From contig NZ_CP114291.2 in NCBI RefSeq assembly GCF_027111355.2, positions 3,596,001 to 3,660,000 on the forward strand: a DNA stretch of 64,000 nucleotides. The letters are read 5' to 3'. Positions within the stretch are counted from its first letter, which is position 1; the number at the start of each line of letters is the position of its first letter. Made by a program: the position numbers and the translations under genes. Of this stretch, positions 1 through 10,313 are shown piece by piece. A model generated the notes under the pieces. The model did not search any database. It had not been told where the DNA came from and worked only from the letters and a program-made list of their open reading frames with translations. The stretch comes from Flavobacterium eburneipallidum (GTDB lineage: Bacteria; Bacteroidota; Bacteroidia; Flavobacteriales; Flavobacteriaceae).

Positions 1-1005
1 TTTCGCTTCTTTTTGGACAACAGTTGAACTCGAATTCAATTCTCCTTTTCCTGGAATAATAATTTTTTGTCCAACTCTTAAAGTTTTATTGGCTAATGTT
101 GGATTGGCTTTTTGCAAATCAGAAAGCGTAATTCCATATTGTTTGGCAATGGAATACAACGATTCTTTTGGTAAAATTTCGTGAGTGATTTCAGTTTCTA
201 ATTGCTCTTTGACTACAACAGGAATTACTTTTGGTTCTTCAATTTCCTGTGTCTTTTTTTCAACTTTAATTTCTTTTTTGTCTTCTATCAAACTCAAATT
301 TACTTCTTCTTTGACAGGAATAATAATCTTTTGACCTGCTTTTAAGGAAGTAGTTTCTAGTATTGGATTAGCTTTTTGTAAATCGGAGAGTTTGATTCCG
401 TATTTTTTTGCAATCGAATACAAAGATTCTTTTGGCAAAACTTCATAAGTGATTCCTTCGGTTGGAACTGCTATTTTCTCTTCTTTTTTTGAAGCTAAAA
501 CTATTTCTTCTTTTATACTATTTTTTTTAACTTCAATTGGCTTTTTAGCTTCAATTGGCTTTTCCGATTTTACAATCGTTTCTAAATTACCGGAAGTTGT
601 TTGAGGAATTTTTATGATTTGCCCAATTTTCAAACCTTCTTTTTCTAGGCTAGGATTGATTTTATAAAGTTCTTCGAGGCTTACTTTGTATTGTTTTGTA
701 ATACCATAAACGGTTTCTTTTGGCAATACTTCATGTTCTTTTTCGGAACTATTAGAAGAAACAGTAATTGAAGATTTGTTGTGATTTTTTGTTTGAGTCG
801 GAATTAACAAAACCATTTTATATTTAATTCCGTTTATGGCATCAGGATTTAGTTCATAAATTGATTCTGCTTTTATCTTATAATGTGCTGCTATTTGACT
901 GATGGTTTCTCCTTTCAAAACAGTATGCTGTTTGTATTTTTCTTGCGAAAAAACACTCCAGCTACTTAAAAAAACCAACAAAACTAAACACCTATAATAC
1001 TTCAT
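1..1005 (-). CDS. LysM-repeat secreted protein (5' part, cut by window start)
   Basis: The reading frame starts at an ATG at 1005 and is still open at base 1, so at least 335 residues are present and the C-terminus lies outside the window. Residues 1-20 form a signal peptide ending in WSVFSQ. Four LysM repeats follow at about residues 25-69, 87-135, 183-233 and 273-325. Each has the pattern H/Y-x-VLPKE-(T/S)-hydrophobic-Y-x-I-(A/T)-K-x-Y, then a (N)P and G-x-(K)I-x-IP ending. They are separated by Lys/Glu/Pro-rich linkers. LysM modules bind N-acetylglucosamine-containing glycans, so the protein is probably periplasmic or surface-exposed and holds on to peptidoglycan. The catalytic or partner domain cannot be judged because it is missing. 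Flavobacterial homologues sometimes carry a periplasmic-binding-protein-like C-terminal domain; that is recall, not seen here. Confidence 0.85.
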   Translation of the reverse strand, partial: MKYYRCLVLLVFLSSWSVFSQEKYKQHTVLKGETISQIAAHYKIKAESIYELNPDAINGIKYKMVLLIPTQTKNHNKSSITVSSNSSEKEHEVLPKETVYGITKQYKVSLEELYKINPSLEKEGLKIGQIIKIPQTTSGNLETIVKSEKPIEAKKPIEVKKNSIKEEIVLASKKEEKIAVPTEGITYEVLPKESLYSIAKKYGIKLSDLQKANPILETTSLKAGQKIIIPVKEEVNLSLIEDKKEIKVEKKTQEIEEPKVIPVVVKEQLETEITHEILPKESLYSIAKQYGITLSDLQKANPTLANKTLRVGQKIIIPGKGELNSSSTVVQKEAK

Positions 1006-1204
1006 AAACTCCTTTTAATTTTTAAACTTTTTCGCTTACATTTCTTTTAACGGTCACACTTCAATCACTTCAAACATTGAATTATTGTTTTACTTTAACG
1101 ATAAAACCCAACAATAAAGTATAGTCCAAATACAAATTTAAGTTATAAATACAGAAATCGCAATTTTTGAAGCACTCTTTATAGTTCATTTAACAAAATT
1201 ACCA

Positions 1205-1240
1205 CCAAAAAAAATGCTCTGTTTTTCACAAAGCATTTTG
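1205..1240 (-). terminator. Rho-independent terminator after the mitochondrial-type aconitase
   Basis: AAAATGCT (1211-1218) pairs with AGCATTTT (1232-1239) around a 13-nt loop. On the minus strand the hairpin runs into a T-tract. It lies 22 nt beyond the aconitase stop codon. Confidence 0.6.
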
Positions 1241-1261
1241 AAAAGAAACAAATCAATTGAG

Positions 1262-3529
1262 TTAAGCATTAGCTTCAGCTGCAATTAAATTCAATGCTGA
1301 ACCAGCAACGAACCAACCAATTTGACTGGCATTATAGGTATGATTTGCCAAAATAACATCTTTAGAACCATCGGCGTGAATGAATTCTAATGTCAATGGT
1401 TTTCCTGGAGCAAAATCAACTAAATCCAAGAAATTAATAGTATCATCTTCCTGAATTTTGTCATAATCTGCTTCGTTAGCAAAGGTAAGACCTAGCATTC
1501 CTTGTTTTTTCAAATTGGTTTCATGGATACGAGCAAAAGATTTTACCAAAACTGCTTTTACTCCCAAGAAACGAGGCTCCATTGCAGCGTGTTCACGAGA
1601 AGAACCTTCACCGTAATTATGATCTCCCACAACAACTGAAGGGATTCCAGCTGCTTTGTAAGCACGAGCTACAGCAGGAACAGCATCATAAGCACCTGTC
1701 AATTGATTTTTAACTGAATTAGTTTTATCATTGAAAGCATTTACAGCACCAATCAACATATTGTTGGAAATATTATCCAAATGCCCACGGAAACGCAACC
1801 AAGGACCAGCCATAGAAATATGATCTGTAGTACATTTTCCGAAAGCTTTAATTAGCAATTTTGCTCCTGTAATATTTTTTTCATCCCAAGCTTCAAAAGG
1901 TGCTAAAAGTTGTAATCTATCGGAAGTTTCGCTTACCAAAATTTGAACCCCAGAACCATCAGCAGCTGGTGCTTGAAATCCTGCGTCTTCTACAGCAAAA
2001 CCTTTTTTAGGTAATTCATCGCCATAAGGCGCAGTTAATTTCACTTCTTCTCCATTATCATTAATCAAAGAATCAGTTATAGGATTAAAATCCAAACGTC
2101 CTGAAATAGCTAAAGCAGCCACCATTTCTGGTGAAGTTACAAAAGCGTGAGTGTTTGGATTTCCATCGGCACGTTTAGAAAAGTTACGATTAAACGAGTG
2201 AACGATGGTGTTTTTCTCTCCTTTATCTGCTCCTGCTCTATCCCATTGCCCGATACAAGGACCACAAGCATTGGTAAATACTTTGGTTCCCATTTTTTCG
2301 AAAGTAGCTATGATTCCGTCTCTTTCGATTGTATATCTAATTTGTTCCGAACCTGGATTGATACCAAACTCGGCTTTAGGACTAATTCCTAATTCAACGG
2401 CTTGGTTTACGATAGACGCAGCACGAGCCATATCTTCATAAGAAGAGTTGGTACAAGAACCGATTAATCCCCATTCTACTTTTAATGGCCATCCATTTGC
2501 GGCAGCTTCTGTTTTCATTTTAGAAACGGGAGTTCCTCTGTCCGGAGTAAAAGGACCATTAATATGTGGTTCTAATTCCGAAAGATTGATTTCGATTAAT
2601 TGATCAAAATAAGATTCTGGATTAGCATACACTTCTGGATCAGCAGTTAAATAAGATGCTACTTCATCCGCAGCATCTACTACATCTTGGCGACCTGTTG
2701 CAGAAAGGTATCTTCTCATCGATTCATCGTAACCAAACGTAGAAGTAGTAGCTCCAATTTCGGCTCCCATATTACAAATAGTTCCTTTTCCGGTACAAGA
2801 CATCGAAGTAGCTCCTTCACCAAAATATTCTACAATTGCTCCAGTTCCTCCTTTTACAGTAAGAATATCAGCTACTTTTAGAATTACATCTTTTGGCGCA
2901 GTCCAACCAGATAATTTTCCAGTTAATTTCACCCCTATTAATTTTGGAAATTTCAATTCCCAAGACATTCCCGACATTACATCTACCGCATCAGCACCAC
3001 CAACCCCAATAGCTAGCATTCCTAATCCGCCAGCATTCACCGTATGGGAATCGGTACCAATCATCAAACCTCCAGGAAACGCATAGTTTTCTAAAACGAT
3101 TTGGTGAATGATTCCCGAACCTGGTTTCCAAAAACCAATTCCGTATTTATTAGATACAGAAGAAAGGAAGTCAAAAACTTCTTTGGATTGGGTATTGGCT
3201 ACAGCTAAATCTTTTTCTGCTCCATTTTTAGCTAAAATCAAATGATCACAGTGCACTGTTGTTGGAACTGCAACTGTCTTCTTTCCAGCGTGCATAAATT
3301 GTAACAAAGCCATTTGAGCCGTTGCATCCTGACAAGCGACTCTATCTGGAGCAAAGTCAACATAATCAGTTCCTCTTTTAAAAGTTTGAGTAGGCTGCCC
3401 TTCCCAAAGGTGACTGTATAAAATTTTCTCTGTTAAAGTTAACGGACGACCCACAATTTTTCGTGCTGCATCCACACGACTCGTCATGTTGGCATACACT
3501 TTTTTAATCATTTCAATATCAAAAGCCAT
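1262..3529 (-). CDS. Aconitate hydratase, mitochondrial-type (755 aa)
   Basis: This is a citrate/isocitrate hydro-lyase of the TCA cycle, carrying a [4Fe-4S] cluster, and is cytoplasmic. Length and sequence follow the eukaryotic mitochondrial aconitase type rather than AcnB. The cluster ligands are at C359 ([10 protein letters not shown]) and C422/C425 ([10 protein letters not shown]). The substrate-binding stretch GTDSHT lies at 158-163, and the swivel domain contains [10 protein letters not shown]. The ATG at 3529 gives the expected N-terminus ([12 protein letters not shown]). The gene lies downstream of acnB on the same strand, but a terminator sits in the 124-bp gap, so it is probably transcribed separately. 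I leave the symbol empty because acnA is normally used for the IRP1-like enzyme of about 890 aa. Confidence 0.95.
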   Translation of the reverse strand: MAFDIEMIKKVYANMTSRVDAARKIVGRPLTLTEKILYSHLWEGQPTQTFKRGTDYVDFAPDRVACQDATAQMALLQFMHAGKKTVAVPTTVHCDHLILAKNGAEKDLAVANTQSKEVFDFLSSVSNKYGIGFWKPGSGIIHQIVLENYAFPGGLMIGTDSHTVNAGGLGMLAIGVGGADAVDVMSGMSWELKFPKLIGVKLTGKLSGWTAPKDVILKVADILTVKGGTGAIVEYFGEGATSMSCTGKGTICNMGAEIGATTSTFGYDESMRRYLSATGRQDVVDAADEVASYLTADPEVYANPESYFDQLIEINLSELEPHINGPFTPDRGTPVSKMKTEAAANGWPLKVEWGLIGSCTNSSYEDMARAASIVNQAVELGISPKAEFGINPGSEQIRYTIERDGIIATFEKMGTKVFTNACGPCIGQWDRAGADKGEKNTIVHSFNRNFSKRADGNPNTHAFVTSPEMVAALAISGRLDFNPITDSLINDNGEEVKLTAPYGDELPKKGFAVEDAGFQAPAADGSGVQILVSETSDRLQLLAPFEAWDEKNITGAKLLIKAFGKCTTDHISMAGPWLRFRGHLDNISNNMLIGAVNAFNDKTNSVKNQLTGAYDAVPAVARAYKAAGIPSVVVGDHNYGEGSSREHAAMEPRFLGVKAVLVKSFARIHETNLKKQGMLGLTFANEADYDKIQEDDTINFLDLVDFAPGKPLTLEFIHADGSKDVILANHTYNASQIGWFVAGSALNLIAAEANA

Positions 3530-3593
3530 AATTTATATATTTATTTTGTTATCCTAATTATTTAATTATCACAAGTTACAAAAAATAGACTAC

Positions 3594-3628
3594 AAAAAAA
3601 AGCCTGAATCATCAGAATCAGGCTTTTA
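3594..3628 (-). terminator. Terminator between acnB and the second aconitase gene
   Basis: AGCCTGA (3601-3607) pairs with TCAGGCT (3618-3624). An A-run on the plus strand at 3594-3600 gives a U-tract in the minus-strand transcript. It lies 26 nt past the acnB stop and should separate the two aconitase transcripts. Confidence 0.65.
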
Positions 3629-3653
3629 AACTATAATTAACTAATTATGTGAA

Positions 3654-6425
3654 TTATTTAACTAGTAATTTATGAGAAGGCGCAAATTTAGTAAGATTGA
3701 TTCCTTCTACAGCTGTTTTATATTCTTCTATTGTTGGTGTTCTACCAAGAATTGTAGATAATACCACAACTGGGGTAGAAGAAAGTAAGGACTCTCCTTT
3801 TTTACCTTCAGTATCTTCAACAACTCTTCCTTGGAAAAGACGCGTAGAGGTTGCCATTACGGTATCTCCTTTCGCAGCTTTTTCTTGGTTACCCATACAA
3901 AGATTACAACCTGGACGTTCTAAATACAACATCTTTTCATAAGAAGTACGTGCTGCAGCTTTAGGTGCGTTATCGTCAAATTCGAAACCAGAATATTTTT
4001 GTAAAATTTCCCAATCACCTTCTGCTTTTAATTCATCAACAATATTATAAGTAGGAGGAGCTACAACTAGTGGTGCTTTGAACTCAACTTTACCGTTTTG
4101 CTCGTCAATATTTTTAAGCATGTGAGCCAAGATTTTCATATCTCCTTTGTGAACCATACAAGAGCCAATAAATCCAAGATCTACTTTTTTGTCTCCACCA
4201 TAGAACGATAATGGTCTGATGGTATCGTGCGTATATCTTTTAGAAACATCGGCATTATTGACATCTGGATCAGCAATCATTGGTTCAGCAATTTGATCTA
4301 AATCAACAACAACTTCAGCGTAATATTTGGCATTTGCATCTGGTCTCAAAGCTGGTTTCTCACCTGAAATAATTTCAGCGATTCTCTTATCAGCAATGGC
4401 AATCAATCCTTTAAGAACCTGATTTTTATTATCCATTCCTTTATCAATCATGATCTGGATTCTACCTTTCGCCATCTCTAGAGATTCAATTAAGGTATAA
4501 TCTTCAGAAATACAGATAGAAGCTTTTGCTTTCATTTCTGCTGTCCAATCTGTAAATGTAAAGGCTTGATCCGCATTCAGCGTTCCTAAATGAACCTCAA
4601 TAATTCTTCCTTGGAATACATTCTCTCCACCAAATGTTTTAAGCATTTGAGCTTGTGTAGCATGCACTACATCACGGAAATCCATGTATCCTTTCATGTC
4701 TCCTTTGAAAGTTACTTTTACAGATTCTGGAATTGGCATAGAAGCCTCACCAGTAGCCAATGCAAGAGCAACAGTTCCTGAATCAGCACCAAAAGCAACA
4801 CCTTTTGACATTCTTGTATGAGAATCACCACCAATGATGATAGCCCACTCATTTACAGTAATATCATTCAATACTTTATGAATAACATCCGTCATAGAGT
4901 GATAAACGCCTTTCGGGTCACGAGCTGTAATCAAACCGAAATCGTTCATGAATTTCATCAATCTAGGAATATTTGCTTTGGATTTATTATCCCAAACAGA
5001 AGCCGTGTGACAACCTGATTGGTAAGCACCGTCAACAATTGGAGAAATCACAGTAGCAGCCATAGACTCTAATTCCTGTGAAGTCATAAGTCCAGTTGTA
5101 TCTTGTGAACCAACAATATTTACAGTAACACGAACATCTGAACCAGCGTGTAAAATTTTACCTGGAGTTGTCCCAACCGCATTTTTATTAAATATTTTTT
5201 CAACAGCAGTAAGACCTTGTCCTTCAATAGAAACTTCTTTTGAAGGAGCATATACTGGAACAATATCAATACCCAGCGTTTTTGAAGCAAATGTTTGTAA
5301 TTTTTTTCCAAATACAATTGCGTAAGAACCACCCGCTTTTATGAATTCAATTTTTTGAGGAGTAAATGCCTTGGAAATATCAATTAATTCTTTGTCTCCG
5401 TTATAAAGTTTTTTAGTTTTTGTATTGATCGTAAGAACAGTACCTGTAGCAACAGAATAAACTTCTTCAAGAATAGGATCACCACTTTCGTTAAGAAGAG
5501 GTTTCCCATTTTCGTCTAATTTTTTAACCCAGTTTTTAAGATCAAGACCAATACCTCCAGTAACATCAACAGTTGTTAGGAAAATTGGAGAAATACCATT
5601 TGTTCCTGCAACAATTGGAGCAATATTAATAAACGGAACATACGGACTTGCTTGTTTTCCTGTCCAAAGTGCCACGTTATTTACACCTGACATTCTGGAT
5701 GAACCCACACCCATAGTACCTTTTTCGGCGATTAACATCACGCTCTTATCCGGATTTGCAGTTGCTAAAGCTTTGATTTCAGCTTGTGCTTCAGGAGAAA
5801 TTAAACATTTTCCGTGCAATTCACGATCTGAACGAGAGTGTGCTTGGTTTCCTGGAGAAAGTAAATCAGTTGAAATATCTCCCTCGCCAGCAATGTATGT
5901 AACTACTTTAATTTCTTCTGCAATTTCAGGCAGTTTAGTAAAGAACTCCGCTTTAGCATAACTTTCTAGGATATCTTTTGCAATTTCGTTACCATTTTTA
6001 AAAGCTTCAGCCAAACGATCTGTGTCAGCCTCATAAAGGTAAACTTGTGTTTTCAAAACTTCAGCGGCTTGTTTAGCAACAGCAACATCATTTCCTAAAG
6101 CTAAATCAAGTAAAACTTTGATAGAAGTACCACCTTTCATGTGAGACAACAACTCTAAAGCAAAAGCAGGCGTGATTTCAGCAACTACTGATTGACCTAA
6201 AACAATTTCTTTCAAAAAATTGGCTTTTACATTTGCAGCAGGAGTAGTTCCAGGAACAACATTATAAATAAAGAAGTTAAGAGAATCTGCTCTATACTCG
6301 TTATTCAAATCTTTAATTTGCGCAATGATTTCGCTTAATAATTCAGCACCATCAATTGGTTTTGGGTGAAGACCCTGACCTTTACGCTCTTCAATCTCTT
6401 GGAGATAATCCTTATAAGTATTCAT
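3654..6425 (-). CDS. acnB: Aconitate hydratase B / 2-methylisocitrate dehydratase (923 aa)
   Basis: This is the AcnB-type aconitase. It interconverts citrate and isocitrate and, in this family, also hydrates 2-methyl-cis-aconitate. The N-terminal HEAT-like domain (about residues 1-160), unique to AcnB, is present, followed by the swivel domain and the catalytic domains. The [4Fe-4S] ligands are near the C-terminus, in GFIGSCMVHKG (C about 756) and GCNLCMGNQ (C about 840 and 843). The protein is longer than the E. coli enzyme (865 aa), mostly through internal insertions around residues 290-350, which I believe is usual for Bacteroidota. The start at 6425 gives MNTYKDYLQEIEERKGQG. A candidate -7 box lies about 100 nt upstream, and a terminator follows. 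Confidence 0.96.
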   Translation of the reverse strand: MNTYKDYLQEIEERKGQGLHPKPIDGAELLSEIIAQIKDLNNEYRADSLNFFIYNVVPGTTPAANVKANFLKEIVLGQSVVAEITPAFALELLSHMKGGTSIKVLLDLALGNDVAVAKQAAEVLKTQVYLYEADTDRLAEAFKNGNEIAKDILESYAKAEFFTKLPEIAEEIKVVTYIAGEGDISTDLLSPGNQAHSRSDRELHGKCLISPEAQAEIKALATANPDKSVMLIAEKGTMGVGSSRMSGVNNVALWTGKQASPYVPFINIAPIVAGTNGISPIFLTTVDVTGGIGLDLKNWVKKLDENGKPLLNESGDPILEEVYSVATGTVLTINTKTKKLYNGDKELIDISKAFTPQKIEFIKAGGSYAIVFGKKLQTFASKTLGIDIVPVYAPSKEVSIEGQGLTAVEKIFNKNAVGTTPGKILHAGSDVRVTVNIVGSQDTTGLMTSQELESMAATVISPIVDGAYQSGCHTASVWDNKSKANIPRLMKFMNDFGLITARDPKGVYHSMTDVIHKVLNDITVNEWAIIIGGDSHTRMSKGVAFGADSGTVALALATGEASMPIPESVKVTFKGDMKGYMDFRDVVHATQAQMLKTFGGENVFQGRIIEVHLGTLNADQAFTFTDWTAEMKAKASICISEDYTLIESLEMAKGRIQIMIDKGMDNKNQVLKGLIAIADKRIAEIISGEKPALRPDANAKYYAEVVVDLDQIAEPMIADPDVNNADVSKRYTHDTIRPLSFYGGDKKVDLGFIGSCMVHKGDMKILAHMLKNIDEQNGKVEFKAPLVVAPPTYNIVDELKAEGDWEILQKYSGFEFDDNAPKAAARTSYEKMLYLERPGCNLCMGNQEKAAKGDTVMATSTRLFQGRVVEDTEGKKGESLLSSTPVVVLSTILGRTPTIEEYKTAVEGINLTKFAPSHKLLVK

Positions 6426-6780
6426 AATAGAAGTCTTTTCAGTGTTATATGACTAATTTACCTTGATTAATTCAAAATCTAAAAGCCAAAATATTTAGTT
6501 TTTTATTGTTTTTTTAGTTTTGCAAATTTAAAGCATTTATGATGAGAATTAAAAAGATTTTAGAACAAGATAGCAATTGAAGCATTATAATTACAAATAA
6601 ATGAAATTATGTGATTTTTATTGAAATATTCTAAATATCAGATTGATTATTTATCTAATTACCACTTAATAAGACAAAAAAAGAATTTGCTTTTGATTTA
6701 TTTAGTTTGTTTTTACAAATCATAATATCAAATATCTGATTTTAAAATTGAAAAAACATCAAACCAAGAAAAACAAGTAT
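6426..6780. other. 355-bp intergenic region, acnB promoter region
   Basis: This AT-rich stretch lies between the end of the MoxR gene and acnB. The acnB-proximal half holds a TAnnTTTG candidate at 6523-6530. The rest (6540-6780) has no open frame of note and no clear hairpin. I see no RNA gene here. Confidence 0.5.
6523..6530 (-). promoter_or_regulatory. Candidate -7 box for acnB
   Basis: The minus strand reads TAAATTTG, matching the Bacteroidota TAnnTTTG consensus. No TTTG -33 box is seen at the expected spacing. The predicted leader is about 95 nt. Confidence 0.35.
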
Positions 6781-7734
6781 TTACATCAGCTTATCAATAA
6801 TCATTTCTTCGGTAATTCCTTCTGCGTCTGCTTTGTAGTTTTTAATAATTCTGTGACGAAGAATTCCAGTTGCTACTGCTTTTACATCTTCAATATCTGG
6901 CGAAAATTTACCCTTAAAAGCCGCATTGGCTTTGGCTGCCAAAATTAAATTTTGCGATGCTCTAGGTCCTGCTCCCCAATCCAAATAATTTTTCACAAAT
7001 TCGTTTGACAAAGCATTATCTGGACGAGTTTTACTAACCAAACTTACCGCATATTCAATCACATTATCCGCAACAGGAATCCTGCGAATCAAATGCTGAA
7101 AATCTATAATTTCTTGAGCTGTAAACAACGGATTAATTGAATTTTTATCATCAGAAGTTGTTCTTTTTACCACCTGAACTTCTTCTTTAAAAGAAGGATA
7201 ATTCAATTTTATAGCAAACATGAAACGGTCTAATTGTGCTTCTGGCAAAGGATAGGTTCCTTCTTGTTCAATTGGATTTTGTGTTGCTAATACAAAATAA
7301 GGCAAATCTAATCTATAGTTATGACCTGCAATAGTAACAGAGCGTTCCTGCATGGCTTCAAGCAAAGCCGCCTGTGTTTTTGGAGGTGTTCTATTGATTT
7401 CGTCCGCTAGAATAATATTCGAAAAAATGGGTCCTTTTATGAATTTGAAATGACGGGTTTCATCTAATATTTCGCTTCCTAAAATATCTGAAGGCATTAA
7501 ATCTGGCGTAAACTGAATTCTTTTAAAATCTAAACCCAATGCTTGAGCCAACGTGTTTACCAGCAAAGTTTTGGCTAAACCAGGAACACCTACTAAAAGT
7601 GCATGTCCTCCAGAGAAAATGCACAATAAAATTTGATCAACGACAGCATCTTGACCCACAATAATTTTTGCAATTTCTTTTTTTAGTTCATTTCTTTTGT
7701 GAACTAAACTCTGTATAGCTGCTACATCTGACAT
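6781..7734 (-). CDS. MoxR-family AAA+ ATPase (317 aa)
   Basis: This is a cytoplasmic AAA+ ATPase of the MoxR type, a group thought to act as chaperones for assembly of metal-dependent or von Willebrand-A-domain complexes. Walker A is GVPGLAKT (49-56), Walker B is NIILADEINRT (106-116), and the YPLPEAQLDRF box typical of MoxR follows. The C-terminal lid domain includes WGAGPRASQNLILAAKA. It sits 79 nt downstream of a periplasmic prolyl isomerase gene on the same strand. No vWA-domain or DUF58 gene, the usual MoxR partners, lies within the window, so its client cannot be read from context. Confidence 0.93.
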   Translation of the reverse strand: MSDVAAIQSLVHKRNELKKEIAKIIVGQDAVVDQILLCIFSGGHALLVGVPGLAKTLLVNTLAQALGLDFKRIQFTPDLMPSDILGSEILDETRHFKFIKGPIFSNIILADEINRTPPKTQAALLEAMQERSVTIAGHNYRLDLPYFVLATQNPIEQEGTYPLPEAQLDRFMFAIKLNYPSFKEEVQVVKRTTSDDKNSINPLFTAQEIIDFQHLIRRIPVADNVIEYAVSLVSKTRPDNALSNEFVKNYLDWGAGPRASQNLILAAKANAAFKGKFSPDIEDVKAVATGILRHRIIKNYKADAEGITEEMIIDKLM

Positions 7735-7780
7735 AAAATATTTTAGATTTTAGAATTAAGATATTAGATTTCTAATCCGC

Positions 7781-7815
7781 AACCACTGAACACTCAAAAC
7801 TGAATACTGAACACT
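7781..7815. repeat. Short ACTGAACACT repeats in the ppiC-moxR gap
   Basis: ACTGAACACT occurs at 7785-7794 and again at about 7807-7816, with AAAACTGAATACTGAA between. The same word is found in the inverted repeat at 48888-48927. This looks like low-complexity intergenic sequence. Confidence 0.4.
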
Positions 7816-9226
7816 ATTTCTTAAGCCAATTATTTGTAAAAGTACAATCTCTGTATTCTCCGTTAATTTTGATGTAAGTATCTTTAATCTTATCATCAAA
7901 CCACTTCCCAATGGCTTTGATTTGCTTTTCTTTTAATGCCAATTCTTTTATTTTAGTATAATCCTTGGCATAATCAGCGGTATGCTCATTAATTCTATTG
8001 GTTACAGTAATTAATTTGTATTTTTTCTTACCCGATTGATCTTCATCCAACAAAGGCGAAGAAATTTCATTTTCTTTCAAATTGGAAATCTGACTGTACA
8101 AAGTAGGCTCCATTTTGGTCAATTCGAAACGAGTATCTTGGGTTCTTGGATTAATCAAAACACCACCATTAGTTCTGGTTTCTTTTTCATCCGACATGGT
8201 TTTTGCAGCTTTATCAAAAGAAATTTCTTTATCTTCAATTCGCTTTCTAATCAAAGTAATTTTATCTTTAGCTTCTTTCAAATCGTCAGAAGTAACAGCA
8301 GGAGTCAATAGAATATGACGCAATTCGACATCTTGACCTTTAATTTTTTCTACATAAATAATATGAAAACCAAAATCAGTTTCAAAAGGTTCTGAAATTT
8401 CTCCTTCGGCAAGACTAAAGGCTACTTCTTTAAATTCTTTTACGAATTGTGTTTTTCGGTTCATTTTATAGTAACCTCCAGTAGCTCTTGAACCTGGATC
8501 TTGCGAATACAAAACAGCTTTAGTAGCAAAACTAGAACCTCCTTCTTGAATTTCTTTTTTAAATTCTTTCAGTTTATTAATCACCTTTTGTTTCTCGGCT
8601 TCCGAAACTTTTGGTGTTATAACAATCTGTGCTACTTCCATTTCTGCTCCAAAAACAGGAAGCTCATCTTTAGGTATGGCTTTAAAGAAATTACGGACTT
8701 CTTCTGGAGTAATTTCTACGGCATCAACAATTTTCTTCTGCATTTCAGAGGTCAACTTTTGTTCTTTTAAAACATCAAAAAAGTAGGTTCTAAAATCTTC
8801 TTCTGAACTTTTTTTATAATATTTTACTACTTTTTCCATAGAACCTATTTGCTCCACCATATAATTCAATCGTTCTTCCATAGAAGTCCTAACCTCTGCA
8901 TCCGTAACTTTCAAACTATCTTGTACCGCTTGATGAGCATACAATTTATCTTCCATTAATTTACCTAGCATTTGGCATCTTGTTATATCTTTAACAGAAC
9001 CTCCTTGGCTTGAAATTTCTAAATACGATTTATCAATATCCGAATCCAAAATAATGTAATCTCCCACTTTAGCAATAATACCATCTACTTTCAACTTCTT
9101 GCCTGTATCAACTTTTTTGACAGTATCAACTACACTTTCTTTTATTATTTCTTGTGCTACAGCAAAACTGCTTGAAAAAAGCAAAAGAAAAAACACAAGT
9201 GCAATTTTAGTAGTAACGAACTTCAT
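7814..9226 (-). CDS. Periplasmic peptidylprolyl isomerase, SurA/PpiC type
   Basis: This is a parvulin-type prolyl isomerase predicted to act in the periplasm on unfolded outer-membrane or secreted proteins. I place the start at 9226 (MKFVTTKIAL...), which begins a signal peptide ending near FAVAQ. An in-frame ATG 21 nt upstream at 9247 is the alternative. A SurA-like helical N-terminal region covers about residues 45-180. Two rotamase domains follow at about 195-296 (GGYYKMNRKTQF ... FGFHIIYVEKI) and 300-403 (ELRHILLTP ... TNGGVLINPRT). It precedes moxR on the same strand. Flavobacteria commonly have several such genes in a row; only one lies here. Confidence 0.9.
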   Translation of the reverse strand: MKFVTTKIALVFFLLLFSSSFAVAQEIIKESVVDTVKKVDTGKKLKVDGIIAKVGDYIILDSDIDKSYLEISSQGGSVKDITRCQMLGKLMEDKLYAHQAVQDSLKVTDAEVRTSMEERLNYMVEQIGSMEKVVKYYKKSSEEDFRTYFFDVLKEQKLTSEMQKKIVDAVEITPEEVRNFFKAIPKDELPVFGAEMEVAQIVITPKVSEAEKQKVINKLKEFKKEIQEGGSSFATKAVLYSQDPGSRATGGYYKMNRKTQFVKEFKEVAFSLAEGEISEPFETDFGFHIIYVEKIKGQDVELRHILLTPAVTSDDLKEAKDKITLIRKRIEDKEISFDKAAKTMSDEKETRTNGGVLINPRTQDTRFELTKMEPTLYSQISNLKENEISSPLLDEDQSGKKKYKLITVTNRINEHTADYAKDYTKIKELALKEKQIKAIGKWFDDKIKDTYIKINGEYRDCTFTNNWLKK

Positions 9227-9328
9227 TGGTATTGATTTTAAAAGCATTATTTTGAAATTTTATTTTATTTATAAATTATTCAGGAAACCAGCGCAAGATT
9301 AAAATACTAACCTCCAATTAATCGAAGG

Positions 9329-9336
9329 CAAATATA
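9329..9336 (-). promoter_or_regulatory. Candidate -7 box for the ppiC-type gene
   Basis: The minus strand reads TATATTTG, matching TAnnTTTG, about 100 nt before the start codon. No convincing -33 box is visible. Confidence 0.35.
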
Positions 9337-9515
9337 CGCTTTAAGAATCAAGAAATAGAATTGTTTTAACGGCTAGAATAGCATTAAATTATAGCTGTAA
9401 AAATAACAATTCAAATACATAATACAAGTTTCCGAGATAGTATTAACATAAATTTATAGGCGCAATTATTTTACTTTGAAAAGAATCAAATACTTTTATA
9501 CCAAACTTATTTCAA

Positions 9516-10250
9516 ATGGCAAAAACTTACACTTTTATTCTACTACTACTTTTTATTTCACAACTTGGATTTTCACAAACTGAAAAAGAAATAAAAGGTA
9601 AAATTATTTGTAACTACACTCCTATTCAAAACGTCGAAGTACTAAATTTAGCGAGTCAAAAGACATCTATTTCCAATGAGAATGGAACATTTTCTATTTT
9701 AGGAAAAACGGAAGACATTCTTGTTTTTGTTACTAAAAGATACGATTACAAAAGCTTTGTCTTAAAAGAAGATGACTTCAAAAAGAAAGAAATCATCATC
9801 GAATTAACACAAAAAACAGAACAATTAGATGAAGTTGAGATTTCAAAATCACCAATTAAAACATCTGGGTTTTACAGCAAAGAAGCTGCAGATGAAATAA
9901 ATTTAAGAAAAGCAAACAGTCCAAAACCGATAGGTGTTTATGATGGGTCTTTAGCAAATAGTGCCGACTTAATTCAAATTGGAAAAAAAATATTAAAATT
10001 ATTCAAAAAAGAACAAGAAACAACTACGGATAAAGATTCAAAAATTGAATTCAAAGAGTTAGCAGCAACCTCATTTACTCAAGATTATTTCAACAAAACA
10101 CTGCAATTAAAATCAGAAGAAGTAAATCTTTTTTTAGAATATTGTGATGCTGACCCTAAATCAAAAATCATCATAGAAAATTCAAATCCCTTGAGCTTAA
10201 TGGATTTTTTATTTGATAAAAATGAAGAATATAAGAAATTGAAAAAGTAA
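9516..10250 (+). CDS. Secreted protein with carboxypeptidase-regulatory-like N-terminal domain (244 aa)
   Basis: Residues 1-21 are a signal peptide (ending SQLGFSQ). Residues about 24-100 resemble the CarboxypepD_reg-like beta-sandwich domain: a GKIICNYTPIQNVEVLN strand pattern, then NENGTFSILGKTEDILVFV. The C-terminal part (100-244) is Lys/Glu-rich and matches no family I recognise. It is an envelope or periplasmic protein of unknown role. It is a lone plus-strand gene between two minus-strand units, and it shares a bidirectional terminator with carA. Confidence 0.75.
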   Translation: MAKTYTFILLLLFISQLGFSQTEKEIKGKIICNYTPIQNVEVLNLASQKTSISNENGTFSILGKTEDILVFVTKRYDYKSFVLKEDDFKKKEIIIELTQKTEQLDEVEISKSPIKTSGFYSKEAADEINLRKANSPKPIGVYDGSLANSADLIQIGKKILKLFKKEQETTTDKDSKIEFKELAATSFTQDYFNKTLQLKSEEVNLFLEYCDADPKSKIIIENSNPLSLMDFLFDKNEEYKKLKK

Positions 10251-10257
10251 CCAATAA

Positions 10258-10292
10258 AAAAAAGCTGTCAAAATTGACAGCTTCCGGTTTTA
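10258..10292. terminator. Bidirectional terminator between convergent genes
   Basis: AAGCTGTC (10262-10269) pairs with GACAGCTT (10276-10283) around AAAATT. An A-run lies on the left and a weaker T-rich stretch on the right, so it can stop transcription from both the 9516-10250 gene and carA. Confidence 0.65.
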
Positions 10293-10313
10293 TCAAAAAT
10301 TCAATTAAGAATT

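Noticed and set aside
2147..2881. Plus-strand ORFs opposite the aconitase gene
   Set aside because: They lie wholly inside a clear conserved gene on the other strand and show no family motif or start signal; they are antisense shadows. The same applies to similar ORFs throughout the ribosomal block.
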